From contig NZ_JAERRF010000014.1 of NCBI RefSeq assembly GCF_016741875.1, positions 124,001 to 188,000 on the forward strand: DNA of 64,000 nt, in the 5' to 3' direction. This DNA is from Streptomyces coffeae (GTDB lineage Bacteria; Actinomycetota; Actinomycetes; Streptomycetales; Streptomycetaceae). Position numbers and translations under genes: made by a program. A model generated the notes under the pieces. That model saw only the letters and a program-made list of their open reading frames with translations, ran no database searches and had not been told where the DNA came from. The stretch's first letter is position 1. Each line of letters begins with the position of its first letter. Of the stretch, positions 45,695-53,979 are shown one piece after another.

Positions 45695-47596
45695 TTATCG
45701 TCCCCCAAGGGCGGGCTGCGTTTTCCGTTTCTCCTGGCGGACGGTCCACCGCCAGGCGATGATCGGCGCGGCTGAGACAGCCAGGGCAAGTGATGCCCAA
45801 ACGGTCATCGCTGGATGACTGTGGCCGAAGTAGAAGGAAGAGGCGAGCGACCCGCCGAAGACCACCAGGAAGAAAAGATGGATCCGGAAGGTGCCGAAGA
45901 GGGTGTCGGGGCTCGAGGAGTCGCCCTTGGGAGTCACCACGAAGCGGCTTTTGCGGCGCAGTACGGTGTCGAACAGCGAACGCGCGTAGACGGGCGCGGC
46001 CAGCGCGGACATCACCATTCCGGCGACCCCGCCGGAGCCTTCCGGCTCATGCGGAGAGACGTTGTGCCTCCGGTTCCAGATGTACAGGCCGATCTGGAGG
46101 GCGGAGGCATTGCCGTAGAGCATCATCCAGATGGCGGGGTCGATCTCGATACCGGAGGCGCCGAACCCCAGGAACAGCGCACAGCTCAGCGCGGCCAGGA
46201 TCCAGTTCAGCGCCGACATCGGATAGAAGATCACCAGCAGGGTGTAGTTGAAGAGCTTGCCCGGCGGCAGGCTGAACGGGGCCTTCCAGAACTGCTTGAG
46301 GATCGTCTCGTAGGTACCCCGGGACCAGCGCAGCTGTTGGGTGAAGAAGTCGGTCCAGGCGGTCGGCCCCTCGCCCACCGCCAGTACGTCCGGGGTGTAG
46401 ACGGAGGTCCAGTGGCGCCTGGTGGCCGGGTTGCGGTGGCGGTGCAGTTCGAACCCGGTGGCCATGTCCTCGGTGATCGAGTCGTACAGCCCGCCGATGC
46501 CCTTGATGGCGCTGATCCGCACCGCGTTGTTGGTGCCCACGAACATCGGGCCGCGATAGGCGTTGCCCGCCCGCTGGATCAGCGCGTGGAACAGGAACTG
46601 CTGGCTCTCGGCCGCCTTGGTGACGGCCGCGTCGTAGTTGCCGTAGACCTGCGGGCCGACGACGAAGGCCACGTCCGGGTCGCGGAAGTAGCCGAGCATC
46701 CGCTCCAGGTAGTTGGGCAGCGGCACATGGTCGGTGTCCACCGAGGCGAAGAAGTCGTAGGCGTCGCCGTGGGCGTCCAGCCAGGCGTTGTAGTTGCCGT
46801 GCTTGGTCTTGGCGCGGTGCGGGCCCTTGGGCTGGTTCCACTTCGCCACGCCCTTGCGGGAGAAGTGATGCACGCCCAGTCTCAGGCAGACCTCCTTGAC
46901 CTCCGGGTCGTCGCCCTCGTCCAGCAGCCAGACGTGCAGCACCCCGCGATGGCGCAGCCGGATGGCGACTTCGAGGGTCTTCGTCACCATCTCCAGCGGT
47001 TCCTTGCCGGGCACGAAGGTGGTGATGAAGGCGACCTTGGTCCCGGTCTCGGGTATCACGGGCACCGGGTCGCGGGCCACGAGCGTGGCATGGGCGTTGG
47101 ACAGCACGTTCATCGTGCGGAACAGCTCGATCAGCCCGATGGAGACCAGCATGACCGCGTCCATCACGACCAGCGTCGAGCTGGCGCCCTCCCGCTCGGT
47201 CCAGTGCGAGGGCTGCATCAGCCAGATCAGCAGCCCCAGCGACAGCAGGGGCGCGGCGCCCAGCAGCAGCGCCGCCCGGATGCGATGCGGCTCCTGCGCG
47301 AGCAGGCTGCGGTAGCGCACCCGGTAGGGCTGGGTCGGATCGGGCTGGGTGAGCGGTCCGGCCAGCCTGCTGTAGTGCTCGTAGTCGTACTTCGGCAGGG
47401 GCCGTCGCCGCCGGTGCCGGACCGGTCCGTGCCGGAAGTGGCGCGGAATGCGCAGGCGGGTGGTGGCGCACGAGTCGTACGGCTCGTGCCCCTCGGCCGG
47501 TTCGCGCCGCTGGGCCGAGTCGTACCTCCCGGTCGGTCCGTACCTTCTGGTCGGTCCGGACGAAGGCTGCCGGGCGCCGGTAGGCGACGACGTCAT
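45695..47596 (-). CDS. cslA: cellulose-synthase-like glycosyltransferase CslA
   Basis: A 633-residue family 2 processive glycosyltransferase in the tip membrane. Basic N-terminus, two helices, then the GT2 domain with VWLLDEGDD, the D-x-D FASVDTDHVP, SITED and QQLRWSRGTYE (the QxxRW motif), then several more helices. It forms a functional unit with GlxA. Operon cslA-glxA, leftward, with the divergent/convergent cslZ at the far end. Promoter region at 47597-47931. Confidence 0.95.
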   Translation of the reverse strand: MTSSPTGARQPSSGPTRRYGPTGRYDSAQRREPAEGHEPYDSCATTRLRIPRHFRHGPVRHRRRRPLPKYDYEHYSRLAGPLTQPDPTQPYRVRYRSLLAQEPHRIRAALLLGAAPLLSLGLLIWLMQPSHWTEREGASSTLVVMDAVMLVSIGLIELFRTMNVLSNAHATLVARDPVPVIPETGTKVAFITTFVPGKEPLEMVTKTLEVAIRLRHRGVLHVWLLDEGDDPEVKEVCLRLGVHHFSRKGVAKWNQPKGPHRAKTKHGNYNAWLDAHGDAYDFFASVDTDHVPLPNYLERMLGYFRDPDVAFVVGPQVYGNYDAAVTKAAESQQFLFHALIQRAGNAYRGPMFVGTNNAVRISAIKGIGGLYDSITEDMATGFELHRHRNPATRRHWTSVYTPDVLAVGEGPTAWTDFFTQQLRWSRGTYETILKQFWKAPFSLPPGKLFNYTLLVIFYPMSALNWILAALSCALFLGFGASGIEIDPAIWMMLYGNASALQIGLYIWNRRHNVSPHEPEGSGGVAGMVMSALAAPVYARSLFDTVLRRKSRFVVTPKGDSSSPDTLFGTFRIHLFFLVVFGGSLASSFYFGHSHPAMTVWASLALAVSAAPIIAWRWTVRQEKRKTQPALGGR

Positions 47597-47931
47597 GAGT
47601 CATTCCCCCCGCACGCGTGGTCTGGTGCGTGCTGTCAGTGCTGTCGGCCGGAACCGCCCCCCTCGGCCGTAGGCGGCACAGTACTGGATGCGGACAGGTG
47701 TGCGGATGCTGAATGAAAATCTTCTGCTTATTTGCTAAGTAAATCCTGGGTAAATCGATCTTGCTGCGTGTTGGGCTTGGTCGGATCAGCAACTTTGCTG
47801 CTGCGAGCCGTTGTTGTAGCGCGGAGCGACCCGTTCCAGGGCTGGCCGCGTTCGCTTGGTCACACGGGCGAACCAGGGCGGGCAGGGCAAATCGGCACGG
47901 GGGAGATGGCCGTGCGGCGGCCGAAAATCGA
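47597..47931. other. 335-base upstream region of cslA
   Basis: Unusually AT-rich for this genome around 47710-47765 (TTATTTGCTAAGTAAATCC). It must contain the cslA promoter; AT-rich DNA here may bind Lsr2-like proteins. No RNA gene seen. Confidence 0.5.
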
Positions 47932-48651
47932 CTACTCGGGGTCGGGGAGCGGGGAGCGCAGTCGGGTACGGATGTTGCCGAAGTGCTCGCGGACGGCCTC
48001 TTCCGCGCGCAGCGCGTCGCCCGAGCGCACCGACTCCAGAATCTGCCGGTGCTGTGTGCAGGTCATCTTGGGGTCGGTCGGGATGTCGACGAGGTCGGTA
48101 CGCACCCGGTGGAAGGCATCCCAGAACGCCTCCAACACCTCGCTCAGCAGCGTGTTGTCCAGACTCCCGTACAGCGCGGCGTGGAACGCCCGGTCCGTCT
48201 CCGCCCGTACGGCCCCGGCCTCGGCCTCCGCCTCCATGCGTTGGACGATCGCGTCCAGCTCGGCGAGATCGGCCGCGGGTATTCGCCCGGCGAGGCGCGC
48301 GATCAGCCCGGTCTCCACGGCCTCGCGCAGCTCCAGTAGTTGGAGCAGACTCTCCTCGCCGCGGTAGTGCCCGGCGACGGTCCGGAAGATCAGCCCCTCG
48401 ATCATCGGCGCCATCGACATCGGCCCGACGTAGGTCCCGAAGCCGTGCCGGATCTCCACGATCCCCATGGCCTGAAGCGCCTTGAGCGCTTCGCGCACGG
48501 AGTTGCGGCTGACCCCGAGCAACTCCATCAACTCGGTCTCGGTGGGCAGCGGAGCCCCCGACGACAACCGCCGGTCGACGATCAGCCGCTTGATGCGTTC
48601 CTGGATGTCACTCGCCATCCCCCGCGTATGCGTCGCCACCGCCACCGCCAC
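47932..48651 (-). CDS. FadR-subfamily GntR regulator
   Basis: A regulator of up to 239 residues. A winged helix (IQERIKRLIVDRRLSSGAPLPTETELMELLGVSRNSVREALKAL) is followed by an all-helical FCD domain with the usual metal-binding pattern (DRAFHAAL, QHRQILESVR). Several in-frame starts exist: GTGs at 48651, 48645 and 48639, and ATG 48618; GGAGG overlaps the first GTGs. Ligand probably a small organic acid; target unknown. Confidence 0.87.
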   Translation of the reverse strand: MAVAVATHTRGMASDIQERIKRLIVDRRLSSGAPLPTETELMELLGVSRNSVREALKALQAMGIVEIRHGFGTYVGPMSMAPMIEGLIFRTVAGHYRGEESLLQLLELREAVETGLIARLAGRIPAADLAELDAIVQRMEAEAEAGAVRAETDRAFHAALYGSLDNTLLSEVLEAFWDAFHRVRTDLVDIPTDPKMTCTQHRQILESVRSGDALRAEEAVREHFGNIRTRLRSPLPDPE

Positions 48652-48690
48652 CTCCGATCCGAACAGCTTACCGGGGGCGGCGCGCGGTGA

Positions 48691-48873
48691 TCAGAGGCGT
48701 GCGAGTGCGAGGAAGGTGGCCCAGGCGGTGTGGGAGACGGTGAGTTCCCCGGTGGTGGTGTCTTTGGAGTCGCGGATGTGGACGGTGGTCTGCTCTATGG
48801 CGACCTCGACGCAGTTGTCGCCTCCGCCGCCGCTGTAGCTGCTCTTGAACCAGTCGCGTTCGGTGGTGCTCAC
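48691..48873 (-). CDS. DUF397 protein
   Basis: A 60-residue protein with the typical DWFKSSYSGGGGDNCVEVA and VHIRDSKD...WATFLALARL. DUF397 proteins partner with XRE regulators such as WhiJ in streptomycetes. Starts four bases inside the previous DUF397 gene (ATGA). Confidence 0.92.
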   Translation of the reverse strand: MSTTERDWFKSSYSGGGGDNCVEVAIEQTTVHIRDSKDTTTGELTVSHTAWATFLALARL

Positions 48874-49061
48874 CGGGGCTCCGTCGCGAAGGCGGTGAAG
48901 GCGGTCCAGGCGTCGTGGGAGACGGCGAGCTGGGCGGCGTGGGGGTCCTTAGAGTCGCGGATGTGTACGGAGGCGGCACGTATGGCGACCTCGATGCAGT
49001 TTCCGCCTCCGCTTCCGCTGTAGCTGCTCTTGAACCAGTCGTCGCGTTCGGACGTGCTCAT
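48870..49061 (-). CDS. DUF397 protein, second copy
   Basis: A 63-residue paralogue: DDWFKSSYSGSGGGNCIEVA and VHIRDSKDPHAAQLAVS. Overlaps by four bases (ATGA) both with the regulator upstream and with the other DUF397 gene downstream, so all three are coupled. Confidence 0.92.
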   Translation of the reverse strand: MSTSERDDWFKSSYSGSGGGNCIEVAIRAASVHIRDSKDPHAAQLAVSHDAWTAFTAFATEPR

Positions 49062-49903
49062 AGCGCTCCTCGCATCTGCTCCAGCAGGCTCGTAGTGGCC
49101 TGGGGGCTTAGAGCCTGTGAGCGCAGTTTGCCATAGCGTTGGAGCATCGCACTTACGGCTTTTGGGTCAGTGATCATGACGCTCGTGTCCTGAGCCTCGA
49201 TGTAGCCGACCCACTGGTGCTCGACTGTCTCAGCGAGGCACATCTGTCCGTCAGAGCCGAAGTGATCCTCCTGCCGTAATGGCATGACCTGGATCTCAAC
49301 GTTCCATCGGCGTTGCTGCGCGAGAAGGTGATCCAGGAGCACTCGGGTGACCTGGGAGCCACCGAGGCTCCGCTCCAACAAGGCTTGTTCGATCACGAAG
49401 GAGAACGAGGTGTTTGGTAGTTCCTTGAACAGCCGCTGCCTGGCGAGCCTCGCCGTAACCTGCTGCTCCAACTGCTCGGGTGAGATGTGTGGGAGGCGGC
49501 GTTTGAAGACCCCACGGATGTACGTCTCGGACTGAAGCAGCCCCGGCACGACCGCGCACTCGTACGTGAGCAGCGACACCGCCTCCTCCTCGATCCCCGC
49601 CCAGTGCCGAAACCATGACGCCAGTCCGACCTTCCGTGTCAGACTGCGGTACGCGGCGCCCAGCACTCGCGCCGCCGGTGCGCCCAACACCGCCTCCGCC
49701 CGCTCGATCAGCTCCCTCGGCGGGAACCGTTTGCCCTGCTCGATCTTGGCGATGTACGGCACGGAGTACTGCACGCGTGGAGCGAACTGCTCCTGCGTCA
49801 GGCCCGCTTCGTCTCGTAGGGCCTTTAAAACCGCGCCAAAGGTCTTGAGAGTGTCCGACATCTCTGGTTCGCTGTTCGGGCTGCCGCCGTTGTCTGCTGC
49901 CAT
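49058..49903 (-). CDS. XRE-family regulator with DUF5753 (WhiJ-like)
   Basis: A 281-residue regulator. A helix-turn-helix domain (GAVLKALRDEAGLTQEQFAPRVQYSVPYIAKIEQGKRFPP) at ~22-70 precedes the DUF5753 domain with VPGLLQSETYIRG and the IQVMPLRQEDHFG block. Followed by two DUF397 genes and divergent from a HATPase gene: the whiJ-type set. In S. coelicolor such sets influence the switch to sporulation. Start ATG 49903; a later ATG at 49861 is possible. Confidence 0.9.
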   Translation of the reverse strand: MAADNGGSPNSEPEMSDTLKTFGAVLKALRDEAGLTQEQFAPRVQYSVPYIAKIEQGKRFPPRELIERAEAVLGAPAARVLGAAYRSLTRKVGLASWFRHWAGIEEEAVSLLTYECAVVPGLLQSETYIRGVFKRRLPHISPEQLEQQVTARLARQRLFKELPNTSFSFVIEQALLERSLGGSQVTRVLLDHLLAQQRRWNVEIQVMPLRQEDHFGSDGQMCLAETVEHQWVGYIEAQDTSVMITDPKAVSAMLQRYGKLRSQALSPQATTSLLEQMRGAL

Positions 49904-50017
49904 CTGTTCATCGTCACGCGCGGTGACCAACCCCGTCCAGGGCGTGAACTGATACAACGCAAACTGGGTGGGTGTCGGACCTGGCTGACAGCCGGTCGTC
50001 ACCGGAACGCTTCCGCC

Positions 50018-50467
50018 ATGACCGCTCCACGGCCCCAAGCCCCCCTCACCGTACGTTCGTTCGCGCAGCGCTTCTCCGCCACCCGGCGCGGTGCCCGGCT
50101 CGCCCGGCTGCTGGCCGTGCACCAGCTCACCGACTGGGGGTTCGCCCCCGGGGTCGGCGGCTACGACGCCGCCGTACTCGTCGTGGCCGAACTGTCCGCC
50201 AACGCCGTGCTCCACGGCCGCGTTCCCGGGCGGGACTTCGCACGGCTGCTGCGGTACGACGACCAGGCGGGCCGTCTGGAGATCGAGGTCTCGGACACCC
50301 ATCACGCGGACCCCATTCCCAAGGCCCCCACGTCGGACGACGAACAGGGCCGCGGCCTGCTCCTGGTCGAGGCGCTGGCCGACCGCTGGGGCGTACGGGA
50401 CCGCCGCGGTCCGGGGAAGACGGTGTGGGCGACGGTGCTCAACAACAGCCCCTCGCAAACGACTTGA
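50018..50467 (+). CDS. HATPase anti-sigma-like protein
   Basis: A 149-residue GHKL ATPase domain: VVAELSANAVLHG (N box), LEIEVSDTHHADP (G1) and GRGLLLVEALADRWGV (G2), with GKTVWATV at the end. No kinase partner domain. Divergent from the WhiJ-like regulator. Related proteins (AbaA locus type) accompany whiJ-like clusters. Confidence 0.88.
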   Translation: MTAPRPQAPLTVRSFAQRFSATRRGARLARLLAVHQLTDWGFAPGVGGYDAAVLVVAELSANAVLHGRVPGRDFARLLRYDDQAGRLEIEVSDTHHADPIPKAPTSDDEQGRGLLLVEALADRWGVRDRRGPGKTVWATVLNNSPSQTT

Positions 50468-50643
50468 GCTCTGCTCGAGGGTGAGGGGCGGTTGGCGCGG
50501 GCCTCCGGCGTGCTGCTGTCGCCTGACTCATTGCCACACCCCGGTGCGCCGGGGTCCGGCCCTGGCGGTCCGCCCCGCGGTGCGGGAGATTTCAGCGGCC
50601 GGGTCAATCGGGACCCACGCGGATCTTTCCCTCAGGAGGGGAT

Positions 50644-51231
50644 ATGTCGTCCATTCGCGCCTTAGTCGTCGCTGCCGTCGCCGCCGGTGTTCTCGCCGGC
50701 ACCGGTACCGGAGCCATGGCGGCCACGGCCGTCAGCCGCTTCGACGACGGCAGCTTCGAGACACCCGTGGCGCCGGCCAACTCGTTCCAGATGGTGACGG
50801 CGGGGGGTTCCATCGGCCCGTGGCAGGTCACCGCCGGAAGCGTCGACCACATCGGTGCCGGGTTCTGGCAGGCGGCAGAAGGCGATCAGTCCGTCGACCT
50901 CAGCGGCCAGAGCGGCGGAACCGTGGCGCAGACGTTCACGACGGTCCCGGGGAAGCGGTACACGGTGACGTACTCCCTCGCGGGGAACCCCGCGAGCGGC
51001 CCGGCGGTGAAGACCGGGAAGGTCCTGGTGGACGGGCAGAACTTCCAGGACTTCACCTTCGACACCACGGGCAAGTCCATGACGAACATGGGCTATGTGA
51101 CCCGTGAGGTGACCTTCGTGGCCACCGGCGCCTCCACGACGCTGGCGTTCGCCAGCACCACCAATACGGCCGCGGGACCGGTCCTCGACGACGTTCAGGT
51201 GCGCGAGTGCGCACCGTGCCCGAGCTGCTGA
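50644..51231 (+). CDS. secreted DUF642-like (choice-of-anchor C) protein
   Basis: A 195-residue secreted beta-sandwich protein. Signal peptide 1-27 (AMA|AT), then DDGSFETPVAPANSFQMVTAGGSIGPWQVTAGSVDHIGAGFWQAAEGDQSVDLSG, characteristic of the DUF642/galactose-binding-like fold. AGGAGGGGAT precedes the ATG. Codon 7 is TTA (50662-50664), so translation depends on bldA tRNA and is likely tied to development. The far C-terminus is Cys/Pro-rich (CAPCPSC). Confidence 0.82.
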   Translation: MSSIRALVVAAVAAGVLAGTGTGAMAATAVSRFDDGSFETPVAPANSFQMVTAGGSIGPWQVTAGSVDHIGAGFWQAAEGDQSVDLSGQSGGTVAQTFTTVPGKRYTVTYSLAGNPASGPAVKTGKVLVDGQNFQDFTFDTTGKSMTNMGYVTREVTFVATGASTTLAFASTTNTAAGPVLDDVQVRECAPCPSC

Positions 51232-51245
51232 CCACCATCACGCTC

Positions 51246-51281
51246 GGAGTGGCCCCGGCGCACCGGCGCCGGGGCCACTCC
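51246..51281. terminator. bidirectional hairpin terminator
   Basis: A 16-base perfect stem (GGAGTGGCCCCGGCGC and complement) with loop ACCG, between the convergent DUF642-like and marR genes. Confidence 0.9.
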
Positions 51282-51292
51282 TGGTCCTGGGT

Positions 51293-51778
51293 TCAAGGCC
51301 CCTCGGGGGCCTCGGCGGACGCCAGATGCGCGGTGACGTCCTCGACCATGCGGCCGAGGAGACGGCCCAGTTCCTCCCGGTCCCGCGTCGGCCAGTCCGC
51401 CATGGCCGCGGTGAACCAGGAGAGCAAGGTGCGCATATAGCGGTCGGCGGTCGCCGTTCCCTCCGGGGTCAGGGCGATCAGCCGGGCCCGCTGGTCGTGC
51501 GGGTCGGCGACCCGGTGGACGAGGCCGCGCTGTTCGAGTCCCTGCACCTGGCGGGTGGCGTGCGGGCCCGCGACCTGCATCCGGGTGGCGATCTCGCCGA
51601 TGCGCAGCGGCTGGTCCGCCATGCGCAGGACGCCGAGAACCGCCAACGCGGGCCGCTCCAGCGTGATTCCGGCGGCCGCGACGGTGCGCTCGAACAGGGT
51701 GCCGCGGTTCAGCGCGTTGCTGAGCTGCGTCAGATGGGGGAGCACCGCCGCGAGCGGGTCATCGTCGTTCGGGACCAT
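51293..51778 (-). CDS. MarR-family regulator
   Basis: A 161-residue winged-helix repressor. Core: RPALAVLGVLRMADQPLRIGEIATRMQVAGPHATRQVQGLEQRGLVHRVADPHDQRARLIALTPEG, with the beta-wing Asp/Arg pair DxR typical of MarR. Divergent from an FAD monooxygenase across a perfect palindromic operator at 51795. The ATG at 51778 follows AGAGGA. Confidence 0.9.
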   Translation of the reverse strand: MVPNDDDPLAAVLPHLTQLSNALNRGTLFERTVAAAGITLERPALAVLGVLRMADQPLRIGEIATRMQVAGPHATRQVQGLEQRGLVHRVADPHDQRARLIALTPEGTATADRYMRTLLSWFTAAMADWPTRDREELGRLLGRMVEDVTAHLASAEAPEGP

Positions 51779-51794
51779 CACACATCCTCTTGCT

Positions 51795-51809
51795 TACCTA
51801 AGTTAGGTA
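51795..51809. promoter_or_regulatory. perfect palindromic MarR operator
   Basis: TACCTAAGTTAGGTA, a 7-1-7 palindrome in the divergent gap between marR and the FAD monooxygenase. It probably overlaps the promoters, giving autorepression and control of the oxygenase. Confidence 0.85.
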
Positions 51810-51835
51810 TATTTTTGATCCAGGGAGGTACGCCA

Positions 51836-53068
51836 ATGAGGAAGTTACCGAAGGGCAAGATCCTGATCTCCGGAGCCGGTGTCGCGGGGCCCGCGCTGGC
51901 CTACTGGCTCCATCGATACGGCTTCGCCGTCACCGTTGTGGAGAAGGCGCCCGCGATGCGCGGAAGCGGCTATCCGGTCGATGTCCGGGGCACCGCGCTG
52001 GAGGTGGTGCGGCGGATGGGGGTGCTGCCCCGGTTGAGGGAGGCTCATATACGCACCCGGCGGATCGGCTTCGTGGGCGCCGACGGGAAGGTGCTGAGTT
52101 CCATGAAGCCCGAAGCCCTCGTCGGTGGGACGGAGGGGCGGGACATCGAACTGCCCCGGGGGGATCTGGCCGTGGTGCTGTACGACGCCGTGCGGGACGA
52201 TGTCGAGTTCCTGTTCGGCGACTCGATCGCCGCGCTGCACGGCGAGGGCGGCGGCAAGGCCGTGGAGGTGGTCTTCGCCGGCGGACGGGAGCGCGCCTTC
52301 GACCTCGTCATCGGTGCCGATGGGCTCCATTCGCGCACCAGGGGGCTGGCGTTCGGGCCCGAGGCGCGCTTCCACCGGTATCTCGGCTACTGCTTCGCCG
52401 GGTTCACGATGCCCAACCGCCTCGGGCTCTCGCATGAGGCGCTGGTGTGCAACGTGCCGGGGAGGGCCGCGACCCTGTACGCACCCGGCGAGGGTGATCA
52501 GCTGCACGCCTTCTTGATCTTCGCCCGTCCCGATCCGCCGTACGGCGCGTTCGCCGACCCCGGTGGCCAGCGGGATCTGGTCGCTTCGGCTTTCGCCGGG
52601 TGCCGTTGGGAGATCCCGCGGATGGTCGACGCCCTGCGCGCGTCCGAGGATCTCTTCTTCGACGTCGTCAGCCAGATCCGGATGCCCCGGTGGTCGCGCG
52701 GCCGGGTGGCTCTCGTCGGCGACGCCGCGTACGCGCCCTCGTTTCTCTCCGGGCAGGGTACGAGCATCGCGCTGGCCGGTGCGTATGTGCTGGCCGGAGA
52801 GCTGGCCGCCGGTTCGGGCCGGGGCGGTCACACGGAGGCCCTCGCGGCGTACGAGCGGGTGATGCGGACGTTCGTCGAGCTGAATCAGGCGCTCGCCGAC
52901 GGCGGGGGTGTCACGCTCATGCCCCGTACCCGTGCCGGGCTGTGGCTGCGGAACCGGATGCTGCGGATGGCGCCCCTGCTCGCCCGCATCGGGCCGGTCG
53001 GGCGCAAGGGCCGGAGTGCCTATACGGCACTCACGCTGCCCGAGTATCCCGAGCCCGCGGGGGTGTAG
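51836..53068 (+). CDS. FAD-dependent aromatic monooxygenase
   Basis: A 410-residue flavin monooxygenase of the PHBH/TetX type. The dinucleotide motif ISGAGVAGPALAYWLHRYGF is near the start, the DG motif is VIGADGLHSRTRG and the second FAD motif is ALVGDAAYAPSFLSGQGTSIALAGAYVLAGEL. AGGGAGG precedes the ATG. Codon 4 is TTA (51845-51847), a bldA-dependence mark. Regulated by the divergent MarR. May detoxify an aromatic antibiotic or signal. Confidence 0.9.
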   Translation: MRKLPKGKILISGAGVAGPALAYWLHRYGFAVTVVEKAPAMRGSGYPVDVRGTALEVVRRMGVLPRLREAHIRTRRIGFVGADGKVLSSMKPEALVGGTEGRDIELPRGDLAVVLYDAVRDDVEFLFGDSIAALHGEGGGKAVEVVFAGGRERAFDLVIGADGLHSRTRGLAFGPEARFHRYLGYCFAGFTMPNRLGLSHEALVCNVPGRAATLYAPGEGDQLHAFLIFARPDPPYGAFADPGGQRDLVASAFAGCRWEIPRMVDALRASEDLFFDVVSQIRMPRWSRGRVALVGDAAYAPSFLSGQGTSIALAGAYVLAGELAAGSGRGGHTEALAAYERVMRTFVELNQALADGGGVTLMPRTRAGLWLRNRMLRMAPLLARIGPVGRKGRSAYTALTLPEYPEPAGV

Positions 53069-53097
53069 GGCCGCCCGCGCAGGGCCCGAAAAAGCGA

Positions 53098-53129
53098 CTG
53101 GGGTTTCTCGGTGAACCGAGAAACCCCAG
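53098..53129. terminator. hairpin terminator after the FAD monooxygenase
   Basis: A 14-base perfect stem (CTGGGGTTTCTCGG with complement) around TGAA, between the monooxygenase and tRNA-Lys. Confidence 0.9.
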
Positions 53130-53149
53130 GTCAGTGGCGTAAGCCAAGG

Positions 53150-53223
53150 TGCGCCGCCAGGGACTCGAACCCCGGACCCGCTGATTAAGAGTCAGCTGCT
53201 CTAACCAACTGAGCTAGCGGCGC
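53150..53223 (-). tRNA. tRNA-Lys(CUU)
   Basis: A 74-base cloverleaf: acceptor GCGCCGC/GCGGCGC with discriminator A, D-arm with GCTCAGTTGGTTAGAGC, anticodon loop TCTTAAT (anticodon CTT), T-arm CGGGGTTCGAGTCCCTG. CCA is not encoded. Confidence 0.96.
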
Positions 53224-53327
53224 CTGCTGACGGAGGAATCTTACCGGACCCCGGGCGGTGCTCCCGACCAGCGGTGCCGTGGCCTGGCCATTGGTATGGA
53301 CATGTCCAAAACTGCTCGCTACGCTCG

Positions 53328-53343
53328 ACTTGGTCTAGACCGC
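53328..53343. promoter_or_regulatory. DasR-type box upstream of the LPMO
   Basis: ACTTGGTCTAGACCGC contains the core GGTCTAGACC, a near-exact dre box, 43 bases before the LPMO start. DasR would tie chitin attack to amino-sugar status, as for other streptomycete chitinolytic genes. Confidence 0.85.
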
Positions 53344-53385
53344 AGTGCACGGCTCATGGACTCCCCACGTCTTCAGGAGCGAAGC

Positions 53386-53979
53386 ATGCGCAACAAGATC
53401 CGCGCTGCTGTCATCGGCATCGGTCTCACGGCGGTCTCCGTCCTCGCGACCGGCGGCAGCGCTTCCAGCCACGGGTACACCGACTCACCCATCAGCCGCC
53501 AGAAGCTGTGTGCCAACGGCACCGTCACCGGGTGCGGTGCCATTCAGTACGAGCCGCAGAGCGTCGAGGGGCCGAAGGGGTTCCCGGCGGGCGGGCCGGC
53601 GGATGGGCTGATCTGCGCGGGCGGTAACAGCCAGTTCGCAGAGCTCGACGATCCGCGGGGCGGCAACTGGCCCGCGACCAAGGTCAACGCGGGGCAGAGC
53701 TACACGTTCAACTGGCGCTTCACCGCCTCGCACGCGACCACCGACTTCCGGTACTACATCACCAGGAACGGATGGAATCCCGGCCAGAAGCTGACCCGCG
53801 CGAGCCTGGAGCCGCAGCCGTTCCTGACCGTGCCGTACCACGGTCAGCGGCCGCCGTCCTCGCTCTCGCACGCGGGCACGCTGCCGAGCGGGAAGAGCGG
53901 CAAGCATCTGATTCTCGCCGTGTGGACGATCGCGGACACCGGGAACGCCTTCTACGCCTGCTCGGACGTGTCGTTCTGA
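53386..53979 (+). CDS. chitin-type lytic polysaccharide monooxygenase (AA10)
   Basis: A 197-residue secreted copper enzyme that oxidatively cleaves crystalline chitin (or cellulose). The signal peptide ends ASS|HG so that His29 becomes the mature N-terminus, one half of the histidine brace; His116 in FTASHATTD is the second. Disulfide cysteines are at 42, 50 and 77 and near the end (FYACSDVSF). No extra binding domain. CAGGAGCGAAGC precedes ATG 53386. Under a DasR-type box. Confidence 0.93.
   Translation: MRNKIRAAVIGIGLTAVSVLATGGSASSHGYTDSPISRQKLCANGTVTGCGAIQYEPQSVEGPKGFPAGGPADGLICAGGNSQFAELDDPRGGNWPATKVNAGQSYTFNWRFTASHATTDFRYYITRNGWNPGQKLTRASLEPQPFLTVPYHGQRPPSSLSHAGTLPSGKSGKHLILAVWTIADTGNAFYACSDVSF

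Noticed and set aside
53150..53223. tRNA-Lys as an integrated-element attachment site
   Set aside because: No integrase, excisionase or duplicated tRNA end is visible within the window.
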